Source: Gammaproteobacteria bacterium
GTDB lineage: Bacteria; Pseudomonadota; Gammaproteobacteria; Arenicellales; Arenicellaceae
Length of the DNA stretch: 9,189 nt
Reading direction: 5' to 3'
Assembly (NCBI GenBank): GCA_030426005.1
Contig: JAUHZM010000106.1
Location: 1 to 9,189 of the forward strand
Position 1 is the first letter of the stretch, and every line of letters starts with the position of its first letter. Positions 1 through 6,073 of this stretch are shown here, piece by piece. The notes under the pieces are model-generated. The model saw only the letters and a program-made list of their open reading frames with translations, was not told where the DNA came from and did no database searches. A program made the translations under genes and the position numbers.

Positions 1-1115
1 AGCATGACATTGCTTCTGGGTATACAGCTGCAGAGTTGTATCAGCTGGCGCTGGAGGCCAAGCAAAGTTTGCATGCGCACATGATCGAAATCACGGAAGA
101 GCTGTGGCCAAAATATTTGGCCGAACAGGAGATACCTGAAGACCGACTTGTTGCTGTAAAAACCTTGATTGATCATTTGTCGCAGAAGCATGTTGCACGA
201 GAAGACTTTGTCGATGAAGTTCGTCGCCAAATCCCTGTTCTTCAGGCTTTTGTTGACGAACACCAATTGCTCGATTCCGATCCAAGTCGCCCCTTGGTTG
301 TTCGGCTAACGCCTGAGTATCAACGTGGTTTTGCTGGCGCATCAGTCAATGCGCCTGGTCCCTATGACGCCACGGCAAATACATACTATAACGTTTCGCC
401 ACTAGACGACTACACCGAGGAACAAGCTGAAAGTTACCTGCGTGAATATAACCATTGGATACTGCAAATCCTGAATATTCATGAAGCGATTCCTGGACAC
501 TATACACAGTTGATGCATGCTAATAAGTCACCGAGTAAGATCAAATCCATCTTCGGTAATGGCGCAATGGTAGAGGGCTGGGCAGTGTACTCCGAGCGCA
601 TGATGCTCGAGGCTGGGTACGCGAATAATGAGCCTGAGATGTGGCTTATGTACAGCAAATGGAATTTGCGTGTGGTCGTCAACACTATTTTGGATTACAG
701 CATTCAGGTGCTTGGTATGGAGCGTGAAGAAGCGCTCGATTTGCTGATGAACGAAGCATTTCAGGAGCGCACCGAGGCAGAGGGAAAGTGGCGTCGTGCA
801 ACGGTGTCGCAAGTACAGTTAACTAGTTATTTTGCAGGCTATTCCGAAATCATGGCCTTTCGCGAGCAGTTGAAAGAGAAGCTCGGTGATCGATTCGATC
901 TGCGAGCGTTTCACAACAAGTTTTTAAGTTATGGCAATGCGCCAGTGCCGGTTATCAAAAATTTGATGCTTGCCGATATCGAAGCCACTGAAGCTGCGCG
1001 CGCCAGATCAACGCAAGTTGAATCGGTTGAATCTGACGTCGGTGACGTATCAAGCGAAACGCAGGTTGACACAGCTAACGAAGCAAGCAGCACCAAAGAT
1101 GTTGAGAACGAGTAA
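1..1115 (+). CDS. DUF885-family putative metallopeptidase, C-terminal part (5' end outside window)
   Basis: The reading frame is open from base 3 with no stop before TAA at 1113-1115, which is followed at once by a second TAA, so only the C-terminal ~370 residues are present. The family hallmark is a zincin-like HExxPGH: HEAIPGH is encoded at 480-500, and GWAVYSE follows with its Glu at 594-596. In DUF885 proteins these are the expected metal-binding/catalytic residues (family knowledge; substrates are mostly unknown, with peptidase activity assumed). Full-length members are about 550-620 residues and often carry an N-terminal export or lipoprotein signal, which cannot be judged here. The last ~45 residues after 'NLMLADIEATEAARA' form an acidic Ser/Thr/Glu/Val-rich low-complexity tail that looks disordered and is not part of the catalytic fold. 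The gene converges on the histidine kinase gene. Family assignment is firm, substrate unknown. Confidence 0.88.
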   Translation, partial: HDIASGYTAAELYQLALEAKQSLHAHMIEITEELWPKYLAEQEIPEDRLVAVKTLIDHLSQKHVAREDFVDEVRRQIPVLQAFVDEHQLLDSDPSRPLVVRLTPEYQRGFAGASVNAPGPYDATANTYYNVSPLDDYTEEQAESYLREYNHWILQILNIHEAIPGHYTQLMHANKSPSKIKSIFGNGAMVEGWAVYSERMMLEAGYANNEPEMWLMYSKWNLRVVVNTILDYSIQVLGMEREEALDLLMNEAFQERTEAEGKWRRATVSQVQLTSYFAGYSEIMAFREQLKEKLGDRFDLRAFHNKFLSYGNAPVPVIKNLMLADIEATEAARARSTQVESVESDVGDVSSETQVDTANEASSTKDVENE

Positions 1116-1130
1116 TAAGAGTGCCTAGTT

Positions 1131-1174
1131 AGCGGTGATGTGGTCGTACTAGAGAAGTGACCGCATCATACGCT
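1131..1174. terminator. Imperfect hairpin between convergent genes, possible bidirectional terminator
   Basis: AGCG-g-TGATGTGGTC (1131-1145) can pair with GACCGCATCA-ta-CGCT (1159-1174), giving a 14-pair stem with one G-T wobble and a small asymmetric bulge around a 13-base loop. It lies exactly where the DUF885 gene and the kinase gene converge and covers the last codons of the kinase. No clean U-tract follows on either strand, so it is not a textbook intrinsic terminator. Confidence 0.35.
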
Positions 1175-2870
1175 GGAGTTGACTGGCAGACGCAGGTTTG
1201 TGTAGAAGTAGGGCGTCTACTGACTGAGCTTCCTGAATCCGATCCTTGCCGGTGTCGCCGGTGATAATAATGGCAGGCACGGATTGGTTTAATGTTGAAC
1301 GCAGTTTATTAATCGCATCGCGTCCGGTCTTTCCTTCGCGTAGTCGGTAGTCAACCAGCATGAGATCAACGGAGCTACCCTGCAACAGTGCGATGGCGTC
1401 TTCTGCTGATTCCGCATCGATGCAAACACAACCCCATGTTTCCAGCAGGCTGCGCATTGATACTCGAATTCGCTGATCATCATCGATAATCAGAACACGT
1501 TTATCAACGAACTCATTTAAGGTGGTTGGGTTCGGCAAATCCGCAATGATCTCTGCGTCTGAAGTGGGTATCGCAAACCGGAATACTGTGCCCTTGCCGG
1601 GTTTCGAGCGAACCTTAATCTCGCTGTCAATCGTCTTAGCCAAGCCTTGCGCAATCGCTAGCCCCAGGCCAAAGCCTTTTTGTGCATCGCGCTCTGGGTT
1701 ATCCAGCTGTTTGAATTCTCGAAAAATGTCATCCAATTGGTCTGCATGCATGCCGACGCCAGTGTCCCAGACTTCGATCATGAGTTGCCCGGTGGTTCTT
1801 TTACGACAAGCCACCAGTAAACCTCCCTGCTGAGTATAACGAATCGCGTTGGCGATGAGATTGCGCAGTATCAACTCAACAATAAACGGATCTGAGTGGG
1901 CGGCGGCGATGGTCTCTCGAGTACGATAAATCAACTCACTCTCATCCGCAGTCGGTGCTAACTCAGCTTCCAGTTTGGCGAAAATCGACTGTACTAAAAA
2001 CGGACGCGGTTCCGCTGAAATAGCGCCGGCATCAAGTTTGGAGATATTCAGCAATGAGTCGAGCATTGTGCGGGTTGATTCCACTGCCGACATCATATGT
2101 TCTTGCACAAGTTGCTGTTTCTCGTTGAGCGGCGTGCCCCCTAATGTTTCGGTGAGTAGGCCAAGTGCATGCAAGGGTTGCCGTAGGTCGTGGCTGGCCG
2201 AAGCTAGAAAGACTGACTTAGCACGATTTGCCTCCGCAGTTTGTGTTAATGCAGAGCGTAGCCTGTGAATTAAGCCGTTGTTTTCAAAGCGTAGAATGAT
2301 TGCGTTTTGAATCGCGCGTTGCAGGTTAATTGCGAACAGCGCGAGCGTTACTAACAGGATTAACACACCAAGTGCCAGCCCATGGTAGATCGCTTCTTCA
2401 CGTAACGATAAGCTGTACGCTAGTGCGCCCATTTGCGTGCAATTAAAACCCAGAAATACTGGCAGCCAACTTGATTGCATCGAGATGCTGGCCGCAGCCA
2501 AGGCAGTGCTGGCAAATACAATCCACATAGTGATTTCCGCCGTCGCATCCGGCACGATCATGAGCGGTAAGATTGCAAAAAGCGCACCGTTGATGGTGGC
2601 CATGATCGTTTCAGACAAGCCGATGCGCCGAGGTTCATCAAACACATCGTCGCGATTAATTACCGCGCGAGCCAGTCCAACACCGTTGATGATAAAGATG
2701 ATCGCGGCCCAAATAAGCACACGGATGTCTTGTGACCATCGATACAACAGAAAAGCAACGAGTGACACTACCAAAGTGTATGCCGCTATCTGTGGTAGTA
2801 AATTGCTGTGAAGTTGTTTTAGCTGCTCACGTAAAACCGTTTTCTTGGCAACCGAAGCAGATGACCTCAT
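1149..2870 (-). CDS. Membrane hybrid sensor histidine kinase with C-terminal receiver domain
   Basis: A 573-residue inner-membrane sensor kinase. Residues ~25-182 hold about six hydrophobic segments (near 27-45, 50-70, 88-106, 113-131, 135-156, 161-182) with no obvious large periplasmic or PAS domain, so sensing is probably within or near the membrane. The HisKA H-box is SASHDLRQPLHAL with phospho-acceptor His227. The HATPase follows, with N-box residues Asn337/Asn341, G1 box DTGVG (369-373) and G2 box GFGLGL (399-404). A receiver domain (458-573) has acidic residues Asp463-465, phospho-acceptor Asp507, Thr537 and Lys558, so all key residues are intact. No HPt domain is visible. It starts 11 bases after the response-regulator stop, indicating an operon, although no convincing Shine-Dalgarno precedes this ATG. 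The stimulus is unknown. The SHDLRQPLHAL H-box is typical of hybrid kinases paired with LuxR-type regulators in Proteobacteria. Confidence 0.93.
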   Translation of the reverse strand: MRSSASVAKKTVLREQLKQLHSNLLPQIAAYTLVVSLVAFLLYRWSQDIRVLIWAAIIFIINGVGLARAVINRDDVFDEPRRIGLSETIMATINGALFAILPLMIVPDATAEITMWIVFASTALAAASISMQSSWLPVFLGFNCTQMGALAYSLSLREEAIYHGLALGVLILLVTLALFAINLQRAIQNAIILRFENNGLIHRLRSALTQTAEANRAKSVFLASASHDLRQPLHALGLLTETLGGTPLNEKQQLVQEHMMSAVESTRTMLDSLLNISKLDAGAISAEPRPFLVQSIFAKLEAELAPTADESELIYRTRETIAAAHSDPFIVELILRNLIANAIRYTQQGGLLVACRKRTTGQLMIEVWDTGVGMHADQLDDIFREFKQLDNPERDAQKGFGLGLAIAQGLAKTIDSEIKVRSKPGKGTVFRFAIPTSDAEIIADLPNPTTLNEFVDKRVLIIDDDQRIRVSMRSLLETWGCVCIDAESAEDAIALLQGSSVDLMLVDYRLREGKTGRDAINKLRSTLNQSVPAIIITGDTGKDRIQEAQSVDALLLHKPASASQLQRMMRSLL

Positions 2871-2881
2871 CGTTCTGTGTG

Positions 2882-3502
2882 CTAGTTTGTGATGCCTTCA
2901 CGCTGTGCGATCAGAATCGCTTCAGTACGATTTTTAGCACCGAGCGCTGAAAGGATGGCGGAAACGTGTACGCGCACGGTGTTTTCGGACATGTCTAACT
3001 CTCGTGCGATTAGCTTGTTTGGCTTGCCCTCGCAGAGGTAAATCAATACCTCGGTTTGCCTCGGTGTAAGTGCATGACCGCCTGAGTTAACGCTGGGTGT
3101 CGGTTGATTATCGACACCTTCCGGAAAACACTGCCCGCCATCAAGGACATGAGTGATTGAGTTGACAATTTCTTCGGCTAAAGCCGCTTTATTTAAAAAA
3201 CCGGCTGCACCCAGTTCTCTGGCCTGGCGGATTGAGGCTAGTTCAGAACTGGCTGACAAAATGATGATCGGCACACCGGCAAACTTTTCTCGCATTGGCT
3301 TGATACCATCGATTCCGTTCAGGCCGGGTAGAGGAATATCCAGCAGAATGAGATCAACGCTCGATTCGTCAAAATCGAATGCCTCTCTAACCGAGCTAGC
3401 TTCTGAGACACCTCGAGCGCCACCGACTTGCGTCAGAATCATTTGCATACCAGTTCGAAACAAGGTGTGGTCGTCGACCAGTAGGATGTGGGTGCCTAGC
3501 AT
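2882..3502 (-). CDS. NarL/FixJ-type response regulator (receiver + LuxR HTH)
   Basis: A cytoplasmic DNA-binding response regulator and the likely partner of the downstream kinase. From the start chosen here (206 residues) the receiver spans ~4-122, with Asp10/Asp11, phospho-acceptor Asp55 in LILLDIPLPGLNG, Ser83 and Lys105. The GerE/LuxR helix-turn-helix spans ~144-204 (ALTPRQTEVLIYLCEGK, then ELDMSENTVRVHVSAIL). The frame stays open to an ATG at 3574, which would add 24 residues unlike the family and lacks a Shine-Dalgarno. I prefer ATG at 3502 because the receiver begins immediately there (MLGTHILLVDDH) and a weak GGGA lies 7 bases upstream. The 3574 start remains possible. It is the first gene of the operon with the kinase and is divergent from the glycine-rich protein gene, which is a candidate target. 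Confidence 0.9.
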   Translation of the reverse strand: MLGTHILLVDDHTLFRTGMQMILTQVGGARGVSEASSVREAFDFDESSVDLILLDIPLPGLNGIDGIKPMREKFAGVPIIILSASSELASIRQARELGAAGFLNKAALAEEIVNSITHVLDGGQCFPEGVDNQPTPSVNSGGHALTPRQTEVLIYLCEGKPNKLIARELDMSENTVRVHVSAILSALGAKNRTEAILIAQREGITN

Positions 3503-3608
3503 GTTGTATTCCCATTCATTAGTGGTGGTGGGTAGCCTAGCGTGGTTAGACGGTTGCTCTGCTGGGCTAATCATACCACTAGTCCAATTGTGCTACATAC
3601 AGCTGTAC

Positions 3609-3636
3609 AGGATAAGCCTACACTTTTCTCATCCAA
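3609..3636 (-). promoter_or_regulatory. Candidate promoter for the two-component operon
   Basis: Read on the minus strand, TTGGAT (3631-3636) and TATCCT (3609-3614) are 16 bases apart and face the response-regulator gene. Matches to sigma70 hexamers are moderate. On the plus strand of the same gap, TTGTGC (3588-3593), 17 bases, GATAAG (3611-3616) is a weaker candidate for the glycine-rich gene. The two would overlap. Confidence 0.3.
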
Positions 3637-3657
3637 ACCAAATGTAGGTGACCAAGC

Positions 3658-4458
3658 GTGAAACGTGAGTTCATTCCAAGCAGCGAGATTGATACGGTAC
3701 CTCAGGCAAGATTGCCGCATACCGATCGTGATTCGGCTGTCGAACGCGTCAGCTTGACTTTCACCAAGTCCGAAATAATTGTCATACCAGAGGGTGTCAG
3801 CGAAATACGGATTTTCGCTGTTGGTGCTTCAGGAGGGTCAGGGAATGGGTTTGGAATTCTCCTGAACAACGGCGGTGAGGGAGGCACTGCTGTCTCGAAT
3901 GTCAGCGTTAGTCCAGGTGAGTCACTGGACGTTTTTGTTGGTGTTCGTGGCATGGATGGCGAGCTGCCGGATGGCGGCACAGGCGGTTGTTCCGCCCCAG
4001 GGTTTGAGGGCGGAACAGCTGCTTCAGGGAAGGCCGGTGGTGGCGGCGGTGGCGGTGGCGCTAGCGGTGTTATTCGTGTGCGCGGTGACGAAATTCTCGT
4101 GATCGCTGGCGGCGGCGGTGGCGGCAGTGGTGTCGGCAACGGTGGGTTGATTGGCCGTGGTGGAGCTGGCGGCTCCTTTGGGACTAACGGTAGAGGTATG
4201 TCACCGGGTAAAGTCAAACAGGGTATCGGTACGCGTGGTGGTGATGGCCCTCAAGAATCAAACGTCGGTAGTGGTGGCGGTGGCGGTGGTTTCTATGGCG
4301 GCGGTGCAGGATCAAGTGTCGATTGTGCACTCGGCGGCGGCGGTGCCGGTGGGACCGGCACTGTCGAGCAGGGGAGTGTGAGCTTAGATGGTGGCGGCCA
4401 GGCCAATGGTCTGGTTATTGTTTCCTATGATTTGCCTAAGTTAGATAAAAACGACTGA
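3658..4458 (+). CDS. Glycine-rich protein (Gly_rich / ALK-type glycine-rich domain)
   Basis: A 266-residue protein starting at GTG, with TAGGTG about 8 bases upstream acting as ribosome binding site. After a polar, non-hydrophobic N-terminus (~1-30, no signal peptide) comes VSLTFTKSEIIVIPEGVSEIRIFAVGA. This is the 'FT...VPxGVxxIxIxxxGAGG' opening characteristic of bacterial Gly_rich domains and of the glycine-rich region in ALK/LTK receptors. Polyglycine runs follow at 127-134, 151-156, 206-211 and 226-229, alternating with short beta-like segments (82-95, 137-149), and a closing strand GLVIVSYDLPK (251-261). There are two cysteines (111, 223). In ALK this domain packs polyglycine-II helices on a beta scaffold (family knowledge); the bacterial role is unknown. 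It is divergent from the two-component operon, and its 3' end overlaps the convergent hydrolase gene by 34 bases. The long frame, good start and interpretable protein support it as real despite repetitive composition. Confidence 0.8.
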   Translation: MKREFIPSSEIDTVPQARLPHTDRDSAVERVSLTFTKSEIIVIPEGVSEIRIFAVGASGGSGNGFGILLNNGGEGGTAVSNVSVSPGESLDVFVGVRGMDGELPDGGTGGCSAPGFEGGTAASGKAGGGGGGGGASGVIRVRGDEILVIAGGGGGGSGVGNGGLIGRGGAGGSFGTNGRGMSPGKVKQGIGTRGGDGPQESNVGSGGGGGGFYGGGAGSSVDCALGGGGAGGTGTVEQGSVSLDGGGQANGLVIVSYDLPKLDKND

Positions 4459-5342
4459 TACGCAGCCAATACTTGCTGCGGTGCTTCAACCTGCGGATAG
4501 TGGCCGATTGCGCCCAGTTCAGCCAAGTAATCCAACCGACACTCGAGCTCTTTATAACGCTTTACCAAGTGTGCACCTGAAACCGGATCGACTGAACCAT
4601 TGATCAATGCAATCGGTATTGGTGAGTTCTGTAATGCAGTGACCCAGCGTGCACGGTGGGTTCGTCGATCGTTCATATAGGTGATTAGGTTATGGAATAC
4701 GTGACGTCCCTGATTAACGTTAATCGCCTCCCAAAACTCTTGGAGTTCCTGTTCACTGGGTTTGCTATTCGCACCAAATACAGACGAGAAAGACTTGGAA
4801 AACTGTTTGAATCCGGTTAGGTAATTGATGTACTTACCGAGTGGGCTCAGCATTAATTTTTGGATCAGCAGTGGGTGGTGTGATTCTGGGAATAGCCCCC
4901 CATTTAAAAGGCAGAGCGATAACCACTGCCTATCCTCGCTAGGCTCGTAGCGCGCGAGCAGTTCCTGTGCCACAGACACGCCGTAGTCGTGCGCAATAAT
5001 ATGGTAGCGACGAATGCCTAGCTCGCTGATGAGTGTTTCGAACAGGTCCGCCTGTTGGTGAATTGAATAGCATCGTTTATTGGGCTTTTCGGAAAAGCCA
5101 AATCCCCACATGTCGAGAGTAACGACACGAAACTGCTGACTCAATGTTGGCCACATAGGCTCCCAATCCATCGATGAGGTAGGGAATCCGTGGATCAGTA
5201 TCACGGCTGTATCTAACTCAGAGCCCTCGTCAACGATGAAGATTGACTTTCCATTTAGTGTGCGAACATCGCCGCGTTGATACCACTCGTTAACGCGGGT
5301 ATTGGTGAAAGTTGATGGTCCTGATGTGGTCGAGTTCATCAT
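4425..5342 (-). CDS. Alpha/beta-fold hydrolase, MEST/PEG1-like
   Basis: A 305-residue alpha/beta hydrolase without a signal peptide, so probably cytoplasmic. Visible elements are the oxyanion-side motif HGFPTSSMDW (51-60), DMWGFGFSEKP (77-87), and the nucleophile elbow AHDYGVSVAQELL (117-129), where the nucleophile is Asp119 rather than Ser, as in epoxide hydrolases and haloalkane dehalogenases. The likely acid is Asp252 (GSVDPVSG) and the catalytic His is His281 (GHYPQVE). Beyond the core, HDYGxxVAQELL, LLNGGLFPESHHPLLIQKL (145-163), the PSExEL segment (195-200) and RARWVTAL (230-237) line up with my recall of vertebrate MEST (mesoderm-specific transcript), so it belongs to that subfamily rather than to generic dehalogenases. 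Substrate unknown. Two consecutive ATGs start the frame; no strong Shine-Dalgarno is seen. It is divergent from tetR across the 48-bp palindrome and probably under the same repressor. Confidence 0.9.
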   Translation of the reverse strand: MMNSTTSGPSTFTNTRVNEWYQRGDVRTLNGKSIFIVDEGSELDTAVILIHGFPTSSMDWEPMWPTLSQQFRVVTLDMWGFGFSEKPNKRCYSIHQQADLFETLISELGIRRYHIIAHDYGVSVAQELLARYEPSEDRQWLSLCLLNGGLFPESHHPLLIQKLMLSPLGKYINYLTGFKQFSKSFSSVFGANSKPSEQELQEFWEAINVNQGRHVFHNLITYMNDRRTHRARWVTALQNSPIPIALINGSVDPVSGAHLVKRYKELECRLDYLAELGAIGHYPQVEAPQQVLAAYQSFLSNLGKS

Positions 5343-5381
5343 AGTGTGTTCGAGTCGAGTTTGATCGTTTTGCCAGTCTGT

Positions 5382-5409
5382 TCTATATTGAACTTGACGT
5401 CAAGTTCAA
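5382..5409 (-). promoter_or_regulatory. Leftward sigma70-like promoter for the MEST-like hydrolase
   Basis: This is the mirror image of the rightward promoter: TTGAAC on the minus strand at 5404-5409, 16 bases, TATAGA at 5382-5387. Start would be near 5375, about 33 bases before the ATG at 5342. The two promoters interleave, so only one polymerase could bind at a time. Confidence 0.6.
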
Positions 5410-5415
5410 TATAGA
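5388..5415 (+). promoter_or_regulatory. Rightward sigma70-like promoter for tetR-amidohydrolase
   Basis: TTGAAC (5388-5393), a 16-base spacer and TATAGA (5410-5415) make a credible -35/-10 pair wholly inside the palindrome. A transcript would start near 5422, about 40 bases before the GTG at 5462. Repressor on the palindrome would block it. Confidence 0.6.
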
Positions 5416-5449
5416 ACAGACTTAGCTGCTAATCAGTTGTTAGTGATCC

Positions 5450-5455
5450 GGAGAG
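5450..5455 (+). promoter_or_regulatory. Ribosome binding site that decides the tetR start
   Basis: GGAGAG lies 6-8 bases before the GTG at 5462 but too far from the next in-frame ATG (5471), which favours the GTG start. Confidence 0.65.
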
Positions 5456-5461
5456 TGAATC

Positions 5462-6073
5462 GTGAAACCAATGCCCACCCAAGCGCGCGCTATCCGCAAG
5501 CGAGAAGCATTATTGGATGCTGCTGAATTGGAGTTCGCTGATCAGGGTTACGAGCTGACCACTGCCAAGACGATTGCCGCTGCGGCATATGTCGCGGTAG
5601 GCACCTTTTATCAGTATTTTGAAAATAAAAATGACATTTTACGAGAGATTGCACGGCGAGGGCTGGAGTCGATTCGAGAACATTTGCCGCCATTTTCTCT
5701 GAGCGCCGCAGATACCCTGAGTGCACAGCGGTTACACGCATTGTTTGTTCGAGCCCTAGAGTTTGTTTATGCCTATCATGCCGATAAGCCAGAACTCCAC
5801 CAAGTGCTGGAACAACGCCGCAGCGTAGACCCTGAGCTCGGAGAAATAATGCGCCAAGGTGAGGACGCCCTGCGCGATCAGATTCGCTTATTTGTGCAGT
5901 CCTTCAACCTACCAACACCTGAGATCGTGACCCATAACCTATTTGCTATGGGCGAAGGCATTGTGCACCGACAGGTGTTCGACCAAAACTCGTTGCCGCC
6001 AGAGCAGGTCATTGAAGTCGGTGCTTCGATGTTGACGGCGTACTTCAATCAACTAAGCAACGCATCAGACTAA
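5462..6073 (+). CDS. TetR/AcrR-family transcriptional regulator
   Basis: A 203-residue cytoplasmic repressor-type protein of usual family length. The N-terminal TetR DNA-binding domain spans ~10-60: REALLDAAELEFADQGYELTT, then the helix-turn-helix TAKTIAAAAYVAVGTFYQYF (34-53), then the hallmark FENKNDIL (53-60). The family's common AGVS turn is AYVA here. Residues ~85-203 are a divergent helical ligand-binding and dimerisation domain from which no ligand can be read. The GTG start is fixed by the GGAGAG site. Its stop shares a base with the next gene's ATG (TAATG at 6071-6075), so the amidohydrolase is translationally coupled. Position beside the palindrome predicts autoregulation and control of the divergent hydrolase. 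Family certain, specific targets inferred. Confidence 0.93.
   Translation: MKPMPTQARAIRKREALLDAAELEFADQGYELTTAKTIAAAAYVAVGTFYQYFENKNDILREIARRGLESIREHLPPFSLSAADTLSAQRLHALFVRALEFVYAYHADKPELHQVLEQRRSVDPELGEIMRQGEDALRDQIRLFVQSFNLPTPEIVTHNLFAMGEGIVHRQVFDQNSLPPEQVIEVGASMLTAYFNQLSNASD

Larger units (their letters stand above)
5375..5422. promoter_or_regulatory. Perfect 48-bp palindrome, probable TetR operator
   Basis: Every base pairs with its mirror about the centre between 5398 and 5399: two 24-base arms, no spacer, no mismatch. Symmetry breaks at 5374/5423. From the middle outwards it reads TTGACGTCAA (5394-5403), then TTGAAC/GTTCAA (5388-5393/5404-5409), then TCTATA/TATAGA (5382-5387/5410-5415), then AGTCTGT/ACAGACT. 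It lies between the divergent hydrolase and tetR genes, the classic place for a TetR-family operator. At 48 bp it could hold two dimers. Pairing of this particular TetR to the site is inference from position. Confidence 0.9.

Noticed and set aside
3598..3607. 10-bp palindrome TACAGCTGTA in the divergent intergenic region before the response regulator and glycine-rich genes
   Set aside because: Too short to stand out from chance; no second copy seen in the window. It might be a regulator site but there is nothing further to support it.
3641..3653. AATGTAGGTGACC leader resembling AATGTAGG-GACC at 8074-8085 before the receptor gene
   Set aside because: The shared core is largely the ribosome binding site context of both genes; a one-gap 12-base match is not enough to claim a common regulatory element.
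3702..4217. 171-residue proline-rich reverse-strand frame
   Set aside because: It is the antisense of glycine codons (GGN read backwards gives proline codons) inside the glycine-rich gene; no independent start signal or domain.
4341..4363. Strong GC hairpin, GTGCCGGT-GGG-ACCGGCAC with flanking pairs
   Set aside because: Considered as a terminator, but it lies about 95 bases inside the glycine-rich coding region, has no U-tract on either strand, and such inverted repeats arise easily from GGT/GGC/ACC codon runs.
5394..5399. TTGACG as a better -35 hexamer at the palindrome centre
   Set aside because: At 16-18 base spacing there is no acceptable -10 (ACAGAC/CAGACT/AGACTT); TTGAAC with TATAGA at 16 bases fits better.
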